In this document: one piece after another, positions 1-10,421 of the stretch
How positions within the stretch are numbered: the first letter of the stretch is position 1
How the letters are laid out: the number at the start of each line of letters is the position of its first letter
NCBI GenBank assembly: GCA_010015745.1
Contig: ML978317.1
Span: 1-55,212 of the forward strand
Direction of reading: 5' to 3'
Length of the DNA stretch: 55,212 nucleotides
From: Setomelanomma holmii
Taxonomy: Eukaryota > Ascomycota > Dothideomycetes > Pleosporales > Phaeosphaeriaceae
The notes under the pieces: generated by a model
The model's input: the letters and a program-made list of their open reading frames with translations, nothing else
What the model was told of the DNA's origin: nothing
The model's database searches: none
Made by a program: the position numbers and the translations under genes

Positions 1-2042
1 AGAGCCGGTGCTCTGTCGGATCGTGCCATAGCTCTTCGCATGGAGAGCCTTTGTATTTAGGCCTAGCAGGTGCCCATATCTTGCAAGAACAAGGAGTGTC
101 AAGATAACTTAGTCTCCTTGTCTTAGCTGTAGTTGTGGCCTTTGACCGAACGTGAAAATCTGAGTAGCGCACGGGCCATTTTAAAAAGATTTCAGCTAAC
201 CAGGGAGCTGAAAGACAAAAGAAGGCAGCGCGCCTGCCACAACGCCTGCAGCGGAGGGAGAGTGCTGGGAAACAGGTTTAAGAAGGCATTTGAGTCGTGT
301 TCTGATGAAAAATCGATGGATATCGATCTTTCATTGACCTGGAAAAGTTGATGTTCGGTGAGGTTTTATTGTATGTGGCTACGAACAGTATATGTAGTGC
401 TGGTGAGGCAGAGCGACGGTGAGATGTACTACGTAGTACAGCAGTGGAGACACGAAACTGTGATACGTCGTACAACAGGAGAGACTCCAAACCGTGACAA
501 CATGTCTGCTGAGCCTCTGCTATCCAGATGACGCCTGTTGCGGATCTCATGTCGATGCCGTATTTCGCATTCGATACACTTTGCGCAGGAGTTTGAGAAG
601 GCCTGGAGGATCTTGTCTCCTATGTATGCTCTTGCCACGCAGAAACCATGTCCAATTTTGTATAATTCATAGACGATACGAGTATTTTAGCGCCGTCTCT
701 GGATAGCGCAGGGCTCCGAGATGCCTACTTAAGTGAGACCTATGTCATAACGTTGCATCGATTGTCGCACCCCTCCCTTGCATTTCTCCCAGAATTATTG
801 GGCCTTCCCATACTTCGCACGTATATTTACGGCTAGGATCATTGACCAGCGCGATCCGACCTCCAAAAACAACCTGCACGGCGCAGATACAGTAGACCGG
901 CGTAGTCCAGTGAGATGAGCGTGGGGGTGCAGAGGGCTCATCATGAGGCAGGCAGTGCGGCGTAGTCAGGTCAGAGGTAGCGCGAAACGGAGTGATTATT
1001 GTGGCTTGGAGGCGCTGTTGCTCTTGGTAGCAACGTTGATCGGCTTCGGTGTATTCACCTAAGCTGGAACATTTCTCTCTTCTTGCTGTTGCTTGCCGTG
1101 CTGCTTTGTATCTGAAACAAGTTATGACAGCTTCTGACATGCTTTTGGTGGTTTGAAGATAAGCCACGATGCCTAGCTCATGGCAACAGCCATGAACCAG
1201 CTATCGTACCTGACAGAATTGCTCTAAGTGGACCTCTATAATCTCCGAGTCTTGAAGTCGTTTGGTTCTGGTCACATCGCACTCAAGGCAGTGATTCTGC
1301 CTGCAGGGAGGAGACCTGGCATTCACGATGCCTAATCGATCACATCAATCGCTACGTGTTGGCCTGGTTCAACTGGCAGAGAACACCAACCACCTTCCCA
1401 GCGTACGTCAGGACTTGGTCGTGGTATTATGATGGGGCCAGCGCCAATCAAACCCTCGAAGCCGGCATATCGAACCTCTTTCACAGGCAAATCTTTCTCC
1501 TCGGTCGCTTGCGCCGCCTATTGCTAATCGCCGCGCGTCTTAAAACACTCCAGCAGCTTTATTGTAACGGTACAAAAAGGCCGACCCTATGCACATCTCA
1601 GAACACAAGGTATATATGTCGTTATATGCCGTTACATTTATTACTACTCCAGACGCTTGAGTAGCAAGTATTCTTTTGATCTCGTAAGCACTTGAAAGCA
1701 AGCTCGCTTCTATGTGTCGAGACTCTCGAAGGCTGTTGCGAACCTTCATGGTAGCGAGGCTCATACCAGAAGTATGACCGCCCGGTTTCTGCTTCTCCCT
1801 TGTCCAACTCTCCATCTCCTGCACCTACGAGGTGAGCATCTACGTGGTTCTGATGGTGTATTACTTTTTAGGCAATTGTTAGCCCCTTTGATCTCGATAA
1901 CAACCTACGAAAACTCACGAGCTAGGAGTATCTCCTGACGAGCCCTCTGGCGCCAACGGATATAGCTGCACCTGATCAAGAGGCCCATGCATGGCACCAA
2001 GACAACGGCCAGTACCCCGAGTAGTCCGAACAGTGCTTCTTT
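1..2042. other. No recognisable gene
   Basis: Open frames here are short (140 codons or fewer) and several start at GTG. None shows a motif, signal peptide or intron structure that I can support. The only structured item is a 16-bp perfect palindrome at 425-440. This is probably intergenic or decayed sequence. Confidence 0.5.
425..440. repeat. 16-bp perfect palindrome
   Basis: TGTACTACGTAGTACA equals its own reverse complement. It lies in gene-free sequence and no role can be assigned. Confidence 0.6.
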
Positions 2043-4382
2043 CTACCATTGCCTCACAGGAGACGCTGTTTCTTTTGCTGAAATCGTGTCAGTCGACGAA
2101 GCTATCGTTGATTCTGGTCGCAATATACCGAAGATTTGGGCCATGGTTACTGCCAATGTGCTCGGTCGCTTTACTCGGCAAGGCTTCAGCCAATTCCAGT
2201 GGGTCGAGATATGTAGATATGGTCGACGAACAGCATGCAGAGTATTCGAGTCGATGAGTCGTAGTCGTAGTCTCTCCGGACCAGAAACGAGCACGGCAAC
2301 CTCGCTGGTTCCAGCTATGTTAATCTCACTCGCCAGGATATCGTACACATTCATCCTGCTTCCAACGAAAGTCTCGTGCTCAACAGATGAGACTGCTCCA
2401 GTCCTCTTCACATCGTCGACTAAAGCCTGCGTTCGGCAACCCCAATAGAGCTTGACACGGCCTGGATGCCCGCGAAGATGAGGCAATACGGCCGTGATTC
2501 CGACGCCTCCCACCAGCGCGATCAAAATTGGTGATGCGTCAAGCGACGAGGCAGAGTGCGAAGAATACCCGCCCTCCACAAGGACAGGTAGAGAAATACG
2601 ATTGCGAAGTGCTGCAGTCGTCCCTGTCTTGTCGCGGACATAGAAGGTAACACCGGCTTTTACGGTTTGCTTGAAAGGAACGACAGGGCTGCTCTCGCTG
2701 TCGTTCCTGCCACCTACATGGACATCAGGGTGCTTCTCAATATCGGATGAAGTGGTAGGAGTGTTCCTTCGTGTCGAATCTGCTGGGGGCGACAGGATAG
2801 TCGAAGCAACAGAGAACGAGTGGTTCTCCCAGAAGCGCCAGGTCAGTGTTGGGAAGTAGAGATACGCATAGCCGCTGACCGTAACACCAGGGATCGTCAC
2901 GCTGAAGTACTCATCATCGATGGCGGTAACCTCAGCAGTCTTGACTCCATTCCGCAGTAGTCTCATCCATCGCGCGATGCGATCGAACGCCCACACCGCC
3001 ATAGTAATGATGACCCATAACTCATAGCCCCAGGCGTGCTGGAACCCGAAGACGATGTGCCAGTAGCAACCCACAATCACTAGGATGGAGATGACGATGT
3101 GCCATGCTAGGAAAATCTCGTATGCCTTCAGTCGAATCAGACCGATCGAAGTCGGAAAAAGTATAGACATGCCTAATGTGCCGACAATGGCCCAGTACCA
3201 GTATGGCTTTACCGATTCGCTGGCATGGGTGCCAGCCTTCACGTAGGCCTGAAGGTAGATGAGGCTGTGCAAGATGGCCTGTATAGTCGAGATTGCGGCG
3301 ACCCATCTGTGAAGCAGGATAAAGGTAGAGTGTTGCCAGTCGGTCAGCCAGAGACGTAAACTTATTCCGTCCGGCATACAAGAAGATAAGTGGCAGATTG
3401 GCGAAGCTAAGTAGGCCAAGACGATTGGACACCAGCATAACCATGCAGCGCCACTTGTCATGTGGGTACCAAGTATTCGGGTTCGCATATTCGTATTTGA
3501 CGGCGGACAGAACGACGTTTATGACCATCAGGTAGCCGATGAAGAGGCCCTGACCCCGCGTCATTGCATGGTCAAATCCGAATTTTGACATGGCCCGATT
3601 CCTGGATCCGAAGAGTGGTGGGTCAATGAAGAGGGCATTGAACTTCGATCGCAAACCGCCCGGGAACGGAACGAAGCGGAGCAGGGAGAAGCTGATCGGG
3701 ATAACGACTCCTGATAGTAGAAGAACAAGCCTACACAAGGTCAGAAAAGCAGCACATCAACGGTGGGCAATTCACTTACCCGTATTTCACTTGCTGACGC
3801 TTTTACCCCAGAATATCACGTCGGTATTGTACGCCGCCCACCAAAACTCTTCAGCAACAATACTCGTTACATTGAGTACTCCAGTCTCATTGTACACCGT
3901 AGTCGGAGTGCCATTCACCTTCGCCAAAGCCTCCTGAAAGGTTTCCTTTGGGTCAGGCTGGACGACAAAAGCCCCTGCAACATTGTCTTTCCAGTACTTC
4001 TCATGTTTCCAAGATAGCACATCCGTACATCGAGTCGATATGCAGTTTGCCAGCGTCTGCAGAAGACATCGTGGGTCGCATCGCAGTCCGGATCTGTCAT
4101 GACCAAGGCGTCTCCCATGTCCATGCCTTCCATGCCTGGCATCTCTTCCACGGTAGAACAATTGAGAGTGGCTCCAGAAATGGCCTCGCGACAGCCGAAA
4201 GCGCAAGCAGGATTGGCGGCATCGATGCCGTAACCGACTAAACCATTTCCACGCCGTCTTGCGTTGCCCCTGTCAATGGCTGACACTCCAGGTGCCAGGA
4301 TGGCAAGGGAGGCGAAGTTTTGGAGCTTGTCAGCAATGGCCTCCGCCCTGCAGTGAGTGTACTGCCCTAGGTTCCTTCCCAT
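2043..4382 (-). pseudogene. Ferric reductase (FRE family), three frameshifts
   Basis: This is a fungal cell-surface ferric/cupric reductase, a haem-FAD-NADPH membrane protein for iron uptake. From the 4382 end it has a signal-like FASLAILAPGVSA, then GLVGYGIDAANPACAF and a Met/His-rich stretch. Next come the transmembrane block (RFVPFPGGLRSKFN, NRLGLLSFANLPLIFLYAGRN), haem-ligand histidines (LLHRW, HSLIYLQ, HIVISILVIVGCYWHIV), FAD motif HSFSVAS and NADPH motif GGVGITAVLPHL. A 49-nt intron fits 3731-3779 (donor GTAAGT). The family sequence is continuous only if the frame changes by one base near 4060-4065 (ATHDVF to LQTLANCI), near 3784-3795 (SVSK to VKYG) and near 3358-3362 (GRNK to LRLWLTDW). 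The C-terminus after SGPE does not resemble the usual ESFSW-type end and may hold a further break. The 2043 boundary follows the last open frame. Family assignment is firm; pseudogene status assumes the sequence is correct. Confidence 0.85.
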
Positions 4383-5115
4383 CTTCTAGCACTAGTACCA
4401 GGTTAGGCTTAGCGCCCTTTCCTCTCTCTCTCATGGACATAGACCTCTCACTCCGTAGGCCAAATACTACATCATGATTCTCTCCACCTGGTCCTACTGA
4501 TAGAGCTTCATCGCGATCGACGATGGTAACAAGGAAGATGAGTGTACATCTCAAACCATTAGAAGAGATAAGTGAGAGCTTAATACACCTGTGGCATCAG
4601 GTCGCATGTAAAGCCAAGCCGCCACATACCGCTCAAAGCCTTGCAGAGGCCGTCTCCATACCGTGGAGACTCGAAAGAGTTATCAACGACCATGCGACTG
4701 TTCGCTACATGGTGGAGGGCGCTAGTCCGGAACCTGGGTCGATGGCGCTGATGTACCGAATACTCGTGCATTGTGATTGGCGGTGAACGACAAAGCATCC
4801 CTACAACGGAATTTAGCGTATTAAAACTCGCTCATTTTACCTCGCTCAGTGGACTCATCTGTGAAAAGCTCAATCACTTGCACGTAAGACCGTCTGAAAG
4901 GATCTGGACCCAGCGTATCTGACCTGGCGAATTGCTGTTGGATTTGTGCCTATTGGTCCTGTGCCTATTGGTCCTATGTATCCAAGCTGGCTCAACGAAA
5001 TGATGTCTCTATTCTTGCTTCTTTGCCAGGCTACTCAGGCCCTGCAGCATTCCGTTCTTCTTCGATGAATGCTAATCCTGAGCGGCGAATTGCCAAAGAT
5101 GCTTCTCGACTGTGC
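4383..5115. other. Intergenic, no gene seen
   Basis: No supported gene. Around 4945-4976 there is an imperfect direct duplication of GTGCCTATTGGTCCT. Confidence 0.5.
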
Positions 5116-6121
5116 TCAGTTCCCATCCTCTAACCACCGACGTGCTGCATCCTCCCAAGCAGTCTCTAAGCCCTCGGCAAGCAGATCTCTCAATATGATG
5201 GAAGCGGCGTGCGATTCGTTCGCCGCTTGCTGGAACAGCTGAAGGAAGCGGCCCTTCTCCATGTGGAAGGGGCAGGCACAAAGCTTCAGATTTGGCACCC
5301 ACAAGCTGTCACACGCCTCAAAGCAGATCGTAGAATTGAGTTGCCGATATTGCTGCAGTATGTTTACAGTGATACTCGATGATAGTGGGAGTCCCTCTCT
5401 CTGCTGAGCTTCGAGTCGCACACGCATTCCGTCCGCTCTCTCTTGGTCCATAGGTACACGACGCCACTCACGGCCTAATTCTGCGAAAACGCTAACAACA
5501 GTGTGCATAAGGACTGTCTCTGGCCACAACTCTTGTTCGAAACTCCCTCGAAGAGCATATGAGTAGTAGATACCCTTCAGCATGAAGTAAACGACAGCAG
5601 TTGAGTTCTCTGTGTCGAGAGAGAATCCAGGCAGCGTATAGCGCACTTCCATTTGCGGTAGACTGCGGTAGACCTCAGAAAGCTCGACGAGGGTGTTTAA
5701 GGTCTCTGATATAAACGGAAGCTGCTGTGCATTGTCGTTCAAGAGGTCGAAGATCTCTTGCGGAACTTGCGCTCTGGGTCGGGTACAGCTGTCAGCGACA
5801 CCAACTGCCGATATGCCGTCGAGCACCACTATGCGGTAACCACTGAAGACATGGCTTTGGCACAACTTCCGCAAAAGCTATGAACTGCTGCGCAGGTCCA
5901 GGCTGCTCGAGATCTTCGCAGATGAAGGTGACTGGGTTGTTACAGAGCAGCTCAAGCCAGTTTGCTTCCGCGTGCAGTTGCCGACACACGAGCCGGAGGT
6001 GGTTGGTCGATTTCCCCTTCCATGGGAAGACTTTGTACGGTTCGGTCAAGACCAGCTGGTATATTCGGTTCCGCAACTCGCCTGGGAGCTGTAGCAGTGG
6101 CGATGTGTCGGTCGCAGACAT
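5116..6121 (-). pseudogene. 2EXR-domain protein, one frame break
   Basis: The N-terminus from the ATG at 6121 carries LLQLPGELRNRIYQLVL followed about 25 residues later by LRLVCRQLHAEAN. These are the two hallmarks of the fungal 2EXR (F-box-like) family, whose biochemical role is unknown. The frame breaks near 5870-5880: the first segment ends around AQQFIAF, and a second frame continues with LRKLCQSHVFSGYRIVVLDG for about 240 residues to a stop at 5116. The joined length (about 330 residues) fits the family. No good GT-AG intron bridges the gap, so I call a frameshift, though an unusual intron is possible. The gene is head-to-head with another 2EXR pseudogene starting at 6483. Confidence 0.7.
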
Positions 6122-6482
6122 CGTTCGCGCGTATCGAGTGACAAGTTGAATTGAGGGTCCGGTAGCGGGAGATTAGGAAGTGAGGCTTCTGCACAGAGGT
6201 CGTGCTGTTTAATATAGCAGCAGGGCCGACAACATGTGTGAGCTCATTATGTCATCTGCAATTCGAGTTTGGTGAAAGAGAGCGTAATCCGAGGGCAAGC
6301 GCGACCCCGTGGCACTCCCGCTAGCACGCACCTTGCGCCTCTCCAGACAATTACTGTTCCTTTCTTCCGCAACACTGGACTCTCACGTCAACCACGATCA
6401 CACTCACGACCTGCGAAATCAATCGATTGTCCCTAACTCCAAAATTGAACAACTACAGACCTCACTGGCCACGATCACGAAC

Positions 6483-7361
6483 ATGGCACAGCCACCCTTT
6501 CTTCATCTCCCAGGCGAGCTGCGCAACAAGATATATGCCTTTGGCTTGACGACCACGATTCAGACCCTCCACTTCCGTCACGGCATTGATGCCGAGTCCT
6601 GGAGTACGCTCCAGTCTCATAATCAGCTCTAGTATGTCTGCAAGCAATTGTACCAGGAGTGCCATGTTCCAGGCTTCAAGCTCAACCCCACCCTCTCCAT
6701 TATGAGCAACGAAGGCGATCCAAGCACGGCCACACAGCAATTGCTGAAATGCTTCGCCACTGTTCCACGAAACAAACTAGACTGAATCAAGACCATCGTT
6801 CTCCGCACCTAGACATCGACGCATGATCCCAGCGGCCTCTTCGATAATATTCCGGGCATAGGTGACACGAAGGAGACACTACTCTGCCTTGCCGACTTTT
6901 ATCGGAAAAATCCGCAGCTAAAGGTCAAGTATGAGCTTACTGCCTTCGACAAAAACCCCATCAAAGACTGTACGCGCCACCAAGGCCAGGCGGCCGATCT
7001 CATCATCTTCTAGGGCCTGTTCTACCTCGAGCTCTTGCGTGGCGATCCGGGAGCCGGCTTGGGGCCATGGCACCGCGTGCAGGCCCAGCTATCCTATCGA
7101 CGCTCCAACATGTCGCCGTACAGGCACATAGCACGCGATTGGGCTGAGTACGTTGTAGCTAGGTGGAACACCACTGGTCCTAAGGCGGAGGATGTATAGC
7201 GGCTTAGGGCGCCGAATCTACGATTTCTGACAATGGAACATGTAGTGATGGAGGGTATGTTTGATTATTCGGGGCGTTGGTTTTAGGACGAGGCTAAGAT
7301 GGTGGATCTAATGCCAATTTGGGAGAAGACGATAAAAGGATGGGTTGAAGAGGGCTTTTGA
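6483..7361 (+). pseudogene. 2EXR-domain protein killed by six nonsense codons, no indels
   Basis: The frame from ATG 6483 opens with PPFLHLPGELRNKIYAFGL. After an internal TAG it continues YVCKQLYQECHV, matching the second 2EXR hallmark. The same frame stays family-like to a terminal TGA at 7359-7361 (293 codons), interrupted by TAG at 6630, TGA at 6783, and TAG at 6810, 7011, 7197 and 7284. The first TAG sits where relatives have Q (NQLxYVC). All six can arise from CAG, CAA, TGG or CGA by one C-to-T or G-to-A change, and there is no frameshift. That pattern is typical of RIP rather than neutral decay. It lies divergent from the 2EXR gene at 5116-6121. Family certain; inactivity very likely. 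Confidence 0.85.
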
Positions 7362-7532
7362 AGACAAGGAGAACGACTGGTCGCATGGTGCGCTTGTGGT
7401 TGGATGTTAGTCTGTCGACAACAAAGTTTGGGGCTGCAGAAAGCCTCGAGAATCTGTATGACTATCCATATACCGATCTATTCCACAATGTGGACTTTCG
7501 TTATCCAGTTGCCGCAGTATGGATTACCAGCT

Positions 7533-8666
7533 CTACTTCTTTCTGGGAATGTCGACCATTCCCCTCCTCTCCTTATTCCGCCATTGAATCGCCTTCGCAA
7601 GCTGATACAGCACTTCAAGCGTCGGCATCTCCACACCCGCCTTCTTCCCCTCCCTCAACGGCTCACCCAACAGATTCTCAAACTCAATGAAGTTGCCCTG
7701 TCATCATGTCAGCACTTTCCTTCATATTACCACATACAATGCAGTACATACCTTATCCAAATCCTGCTGCATACTAGGCTTCAAATAACTCTCCAACGGA
7801 TCCATCTCAATCGTCCACTTCACAATCCCTTCATCCAACTCCACCCTACCCACTGCTTTCGCAGCACATATAATCTCCCTCATCGCTGGCCTGACAAGTC
7901 CATTCAACGCTCCCTCTGCGAGTCGAATGCGTCCCGAATCAAGGCCCGTGATGGCACAAATCGGATTCAGACATGCATTGTAGACCAGCTTTCTCCAGCG
8001 GTCGTGGAGCACGTTGGGAGAATAAGTGCATTGCGTTCTAGAGGCGGCGGAGTAGATTTTGAAAAAGTCTTGCGCACGGGACTGGGCGAGGGAACTGGAG
8101 ATGTTGGGGTTGGAGAAGGCGCCGATGAAGAGTTTGTCGGGCTCGTCGTGGACGATATGGCCGGGTGAGGGTTCTGCGCTGCCGATGAGGGAGACGCCAG
8201 AGAGGACGGGCGTTTTGGGATGGGAGGATAGGAACGGCTTTTCGATGTTTAGGCCGTTCTGGAGGAGCACGATTGTGGTGTGCGTATTGTTGCTGGGCAA
8301 TGCTGGAGTTACTAGATCGACGACCGTGGGTGGGACGTCTGGGATGTTTTTGGTGGCTAGGAGGATATAGTCATATAGCGGCAGACTCTCTTTCTTGACG
8401 TCTGGTATGGTGTTCCGAACTATTACTGGTGAGCGGTGACTACTCGTTTCGACGATCGCATACTCACCCACACTGGGCTTCCATGCCTTAATTGAACCAT
8501 GATCACAACTTTCAAAGCTGTAGCCCTTCTCATTGACAACTTTGTAGTTTGATCGGAGCACGAGTGTGACCTCAGCAAGGCCGCCTGCTTCGAGGTTGAG
8601 CGCCGCGATAGCGCCAACAGCGCCACCGCCGATGATGAGGACGGTCTTTTTCTGCATATCAGCCAT
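7533..8666 (-). CDS. Ketopantoate reductase-like protein (ApbA/PanE family)
   Basis: Two exons, 8666-7752 and 7697-7533, are joined across a 54-nt intron (donor GTATGT, acceptor CAG) to give 358 residues. The N-terminal Rossmann motif VLIIGGGAVGAIAAL (G13-x-G15-xx-G18) binds NADPH. The C-terminal domain shows RWRKLVYNACLNPICAITGL, the usual Lys/Asn active-site segment, and ends with PTLEVLYQLAKAI. The family reduces 2-dehydropantoate to pantoate in coenzyme A synthesis. Fungi carry several diverged paralogues, so the true substrate here is uncertain; a second family member lies at 39186-40184. The start is the first ATG before the dinucleotide-binding motif. No targeting signal is seen, so it is probably cytosolic. 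Confidence 0.88.
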
Positions 8667-9093
8667 ATTGGGCGCTTATGAACAAGGCAGTGTTTTGCAT
8701 CATTCTGCTGAATTATGGACGGCTCAAGGCGTTGAAGTACGATAAGGCGCGAAGTACATCAATAGTGGGGTGGAGGGGCAACTCTTCTCAGCTCACAAAA
8801 TGCAGGCCCAACAGCTCGTCCAGTCTGACTCGCTGCACGTCATTGTAGCATTATCGTGTCGCCAAACTGGAAAATTCTGCATGCAATGCAACATGTTTGA
8901 CCTTTCAATCGTGCTCCACATATGTAGGTTTAGGTTACAATCCGTTACTTTCGTTATCGGAGACCTTTTCATCCCCAGATCCCTCTTCCATCGATGTGAT
9001 GCATTGTGTGGGCCGATTGTGAAAGCCGTCCATACCGCCCGCCAGAAGACTACGCCGAAGGCCCAGTAAAAGAGACAGAAACAAGGAATGCGC

Positions 9094-10083
9094 TTAGAAG
9101 ACGAGAGCAGCACCCTTGGTCTTCTTGTCACCACCGAGCTCGAAGTGCTTGCATCGCTTGAGGGCGAGCTATGAGGCGTTAGTGGCTGTTCAGTCTTCGA
9201 GTTCAAGACAATGCATACCTGTGCCTTGGTCTTGCACTGTGTGCATTCTAGACGGAGCACGACCTTCTTAGTAGTTTTCGCCCTCTGTAGAATGTTAGTA
9301 ACGTTCAGAGCGCGCAGAAAAGTTAATCGTACCTTGTGGAAAACGGGCTTGGTCTGACCACCATAACCGGACTGCTTGCGGTCATAACGACGCTTACCCT
9401 GCGCAAACAGCGAGGCCTTTCCTGCCTTGTACTCTGCCAGCTTTCAGTATGTGATTGAGATGATGCGTGTGCGGTGCGACTGACGGGTGACCTTGTGCTG
9501 GGTGTGCTTCTTGCAGTCCTTGCCCTTGCAGTAGGTTCGGCGGGTCTTGGGAACGTTGACCTGAGACAAACTGTTAGCATAGTCCGGTAGCAATCATATA
9601 TCTTTCCCCTGCTGATTTTACATCCCCAGAGCATGCGACACAATCGATCGATGGAGCGTGGCGAACACATGGGAGGGCCATATGGCGTGCCAAGAGTGCG
9701 AATTGTGAGTGCCGTGGGCATGCGATATTGATCGTGCTTTGAGGGCGAGGCGTGAAATGCGAGTGTCCCGTGGCGATGCCGCGCAAGGTGTCGTGTGGTC
9801 CTTGAGGATGTCTACAAGCCGATGCTGAGCATGCGCCCCTCAACTCCGAAACTTTCGACCATACGTCTGCCGCATGATATGATCGCAGTCGAAGTTCTCT
9901 GCACCCGCTTCTTGGTCGTGCTGATGACAGTGCCTCCATACACAGGTCCATCGTCTTTGTGTGTCTCATTGTCGTGCATGCTCCCGATATCGTCGTCGTC
10001 GATTGTTCTGCGCTCGTCGCTCGATTGTGTTGCAGCTGTCCTATATTCTCCCAATCCAACAGAAAATGAGTCTCACTCACCAT
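9094..10083 (-). CDS. RPL44: Large-subunit ribosomal protein eL42 (L44/L36a)
   Basis: Five coding exons (10083-10081, 9560-9485, 9433-9333, 9284-9219, 9168-9094) give exactly 106 residues, the normal length of eL42. The sequence reads MVNVPKTRRTYCKGKDCKKH and ends GGDKKTKGAALVF, with the zinc-binding cysteines at YCKGKDC, ECTQC and RCKHF. It acts in the 60S subunit near the E site. All introns have GT-AG ends (GTGAGT, GTCAGT, GTACGA, GTATGC). Exon 1 contributes only the ATG, and intron 1 is 520 nt, while the other three introns are about 50 nt. The long first intron could hold regulatory sequence; I saw no clear C/D-box snoRNA on the gene strand. Very confident. Confidence 0.96.
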
Positions 10084-10421
10084 TTTGACGGTGTTGTTGT
10101 CTGTCGGTTAGTGAGGTCGACGGATTGGCGTTGTTGGTGATGCGGGTGAGGTCGCTCGCGAATTTGGTGCCCAGGTGTGGGCTCGGCTACGACAAAGCTA
10201 GGGTGCGTCCAGCCACACACTAGTCACACTTTGCGCCAATCACGACAAGCACGGAGCCACATCAAAGTCACAAAAGGAAAGAGTGTCAAGGTCACGGAGA
10301 AGTATTTGCCATTACGATGTGGTATCATGCGAATCAAAACCAGGCCTCCCAGAAGCTCGATGGCTATACAATGAGCCTAGCCAAGCTCATGACAAATGAA
10401 AAGAACTTGAAAGACGGAGGT

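Noticed and set aside
1987..2448. Plus-strand frames of 88-153 codons near 2 kb
   Set aside because: They overlap the 3' part of the ferric reductase on the other strand and have no domain.
7404..8168. 254-codon plus-strand open frame
   Set aside because: It is a shadow of the ketopantoate reductase-like gene on the minus strand and shows no protein motif.
9561..10080. C/D-box snoRNA in the long eL42 intron
   Set aside because: I found no RTGATGA-type C box on the gene strand; a TGATGA appears only on the opposite strand.
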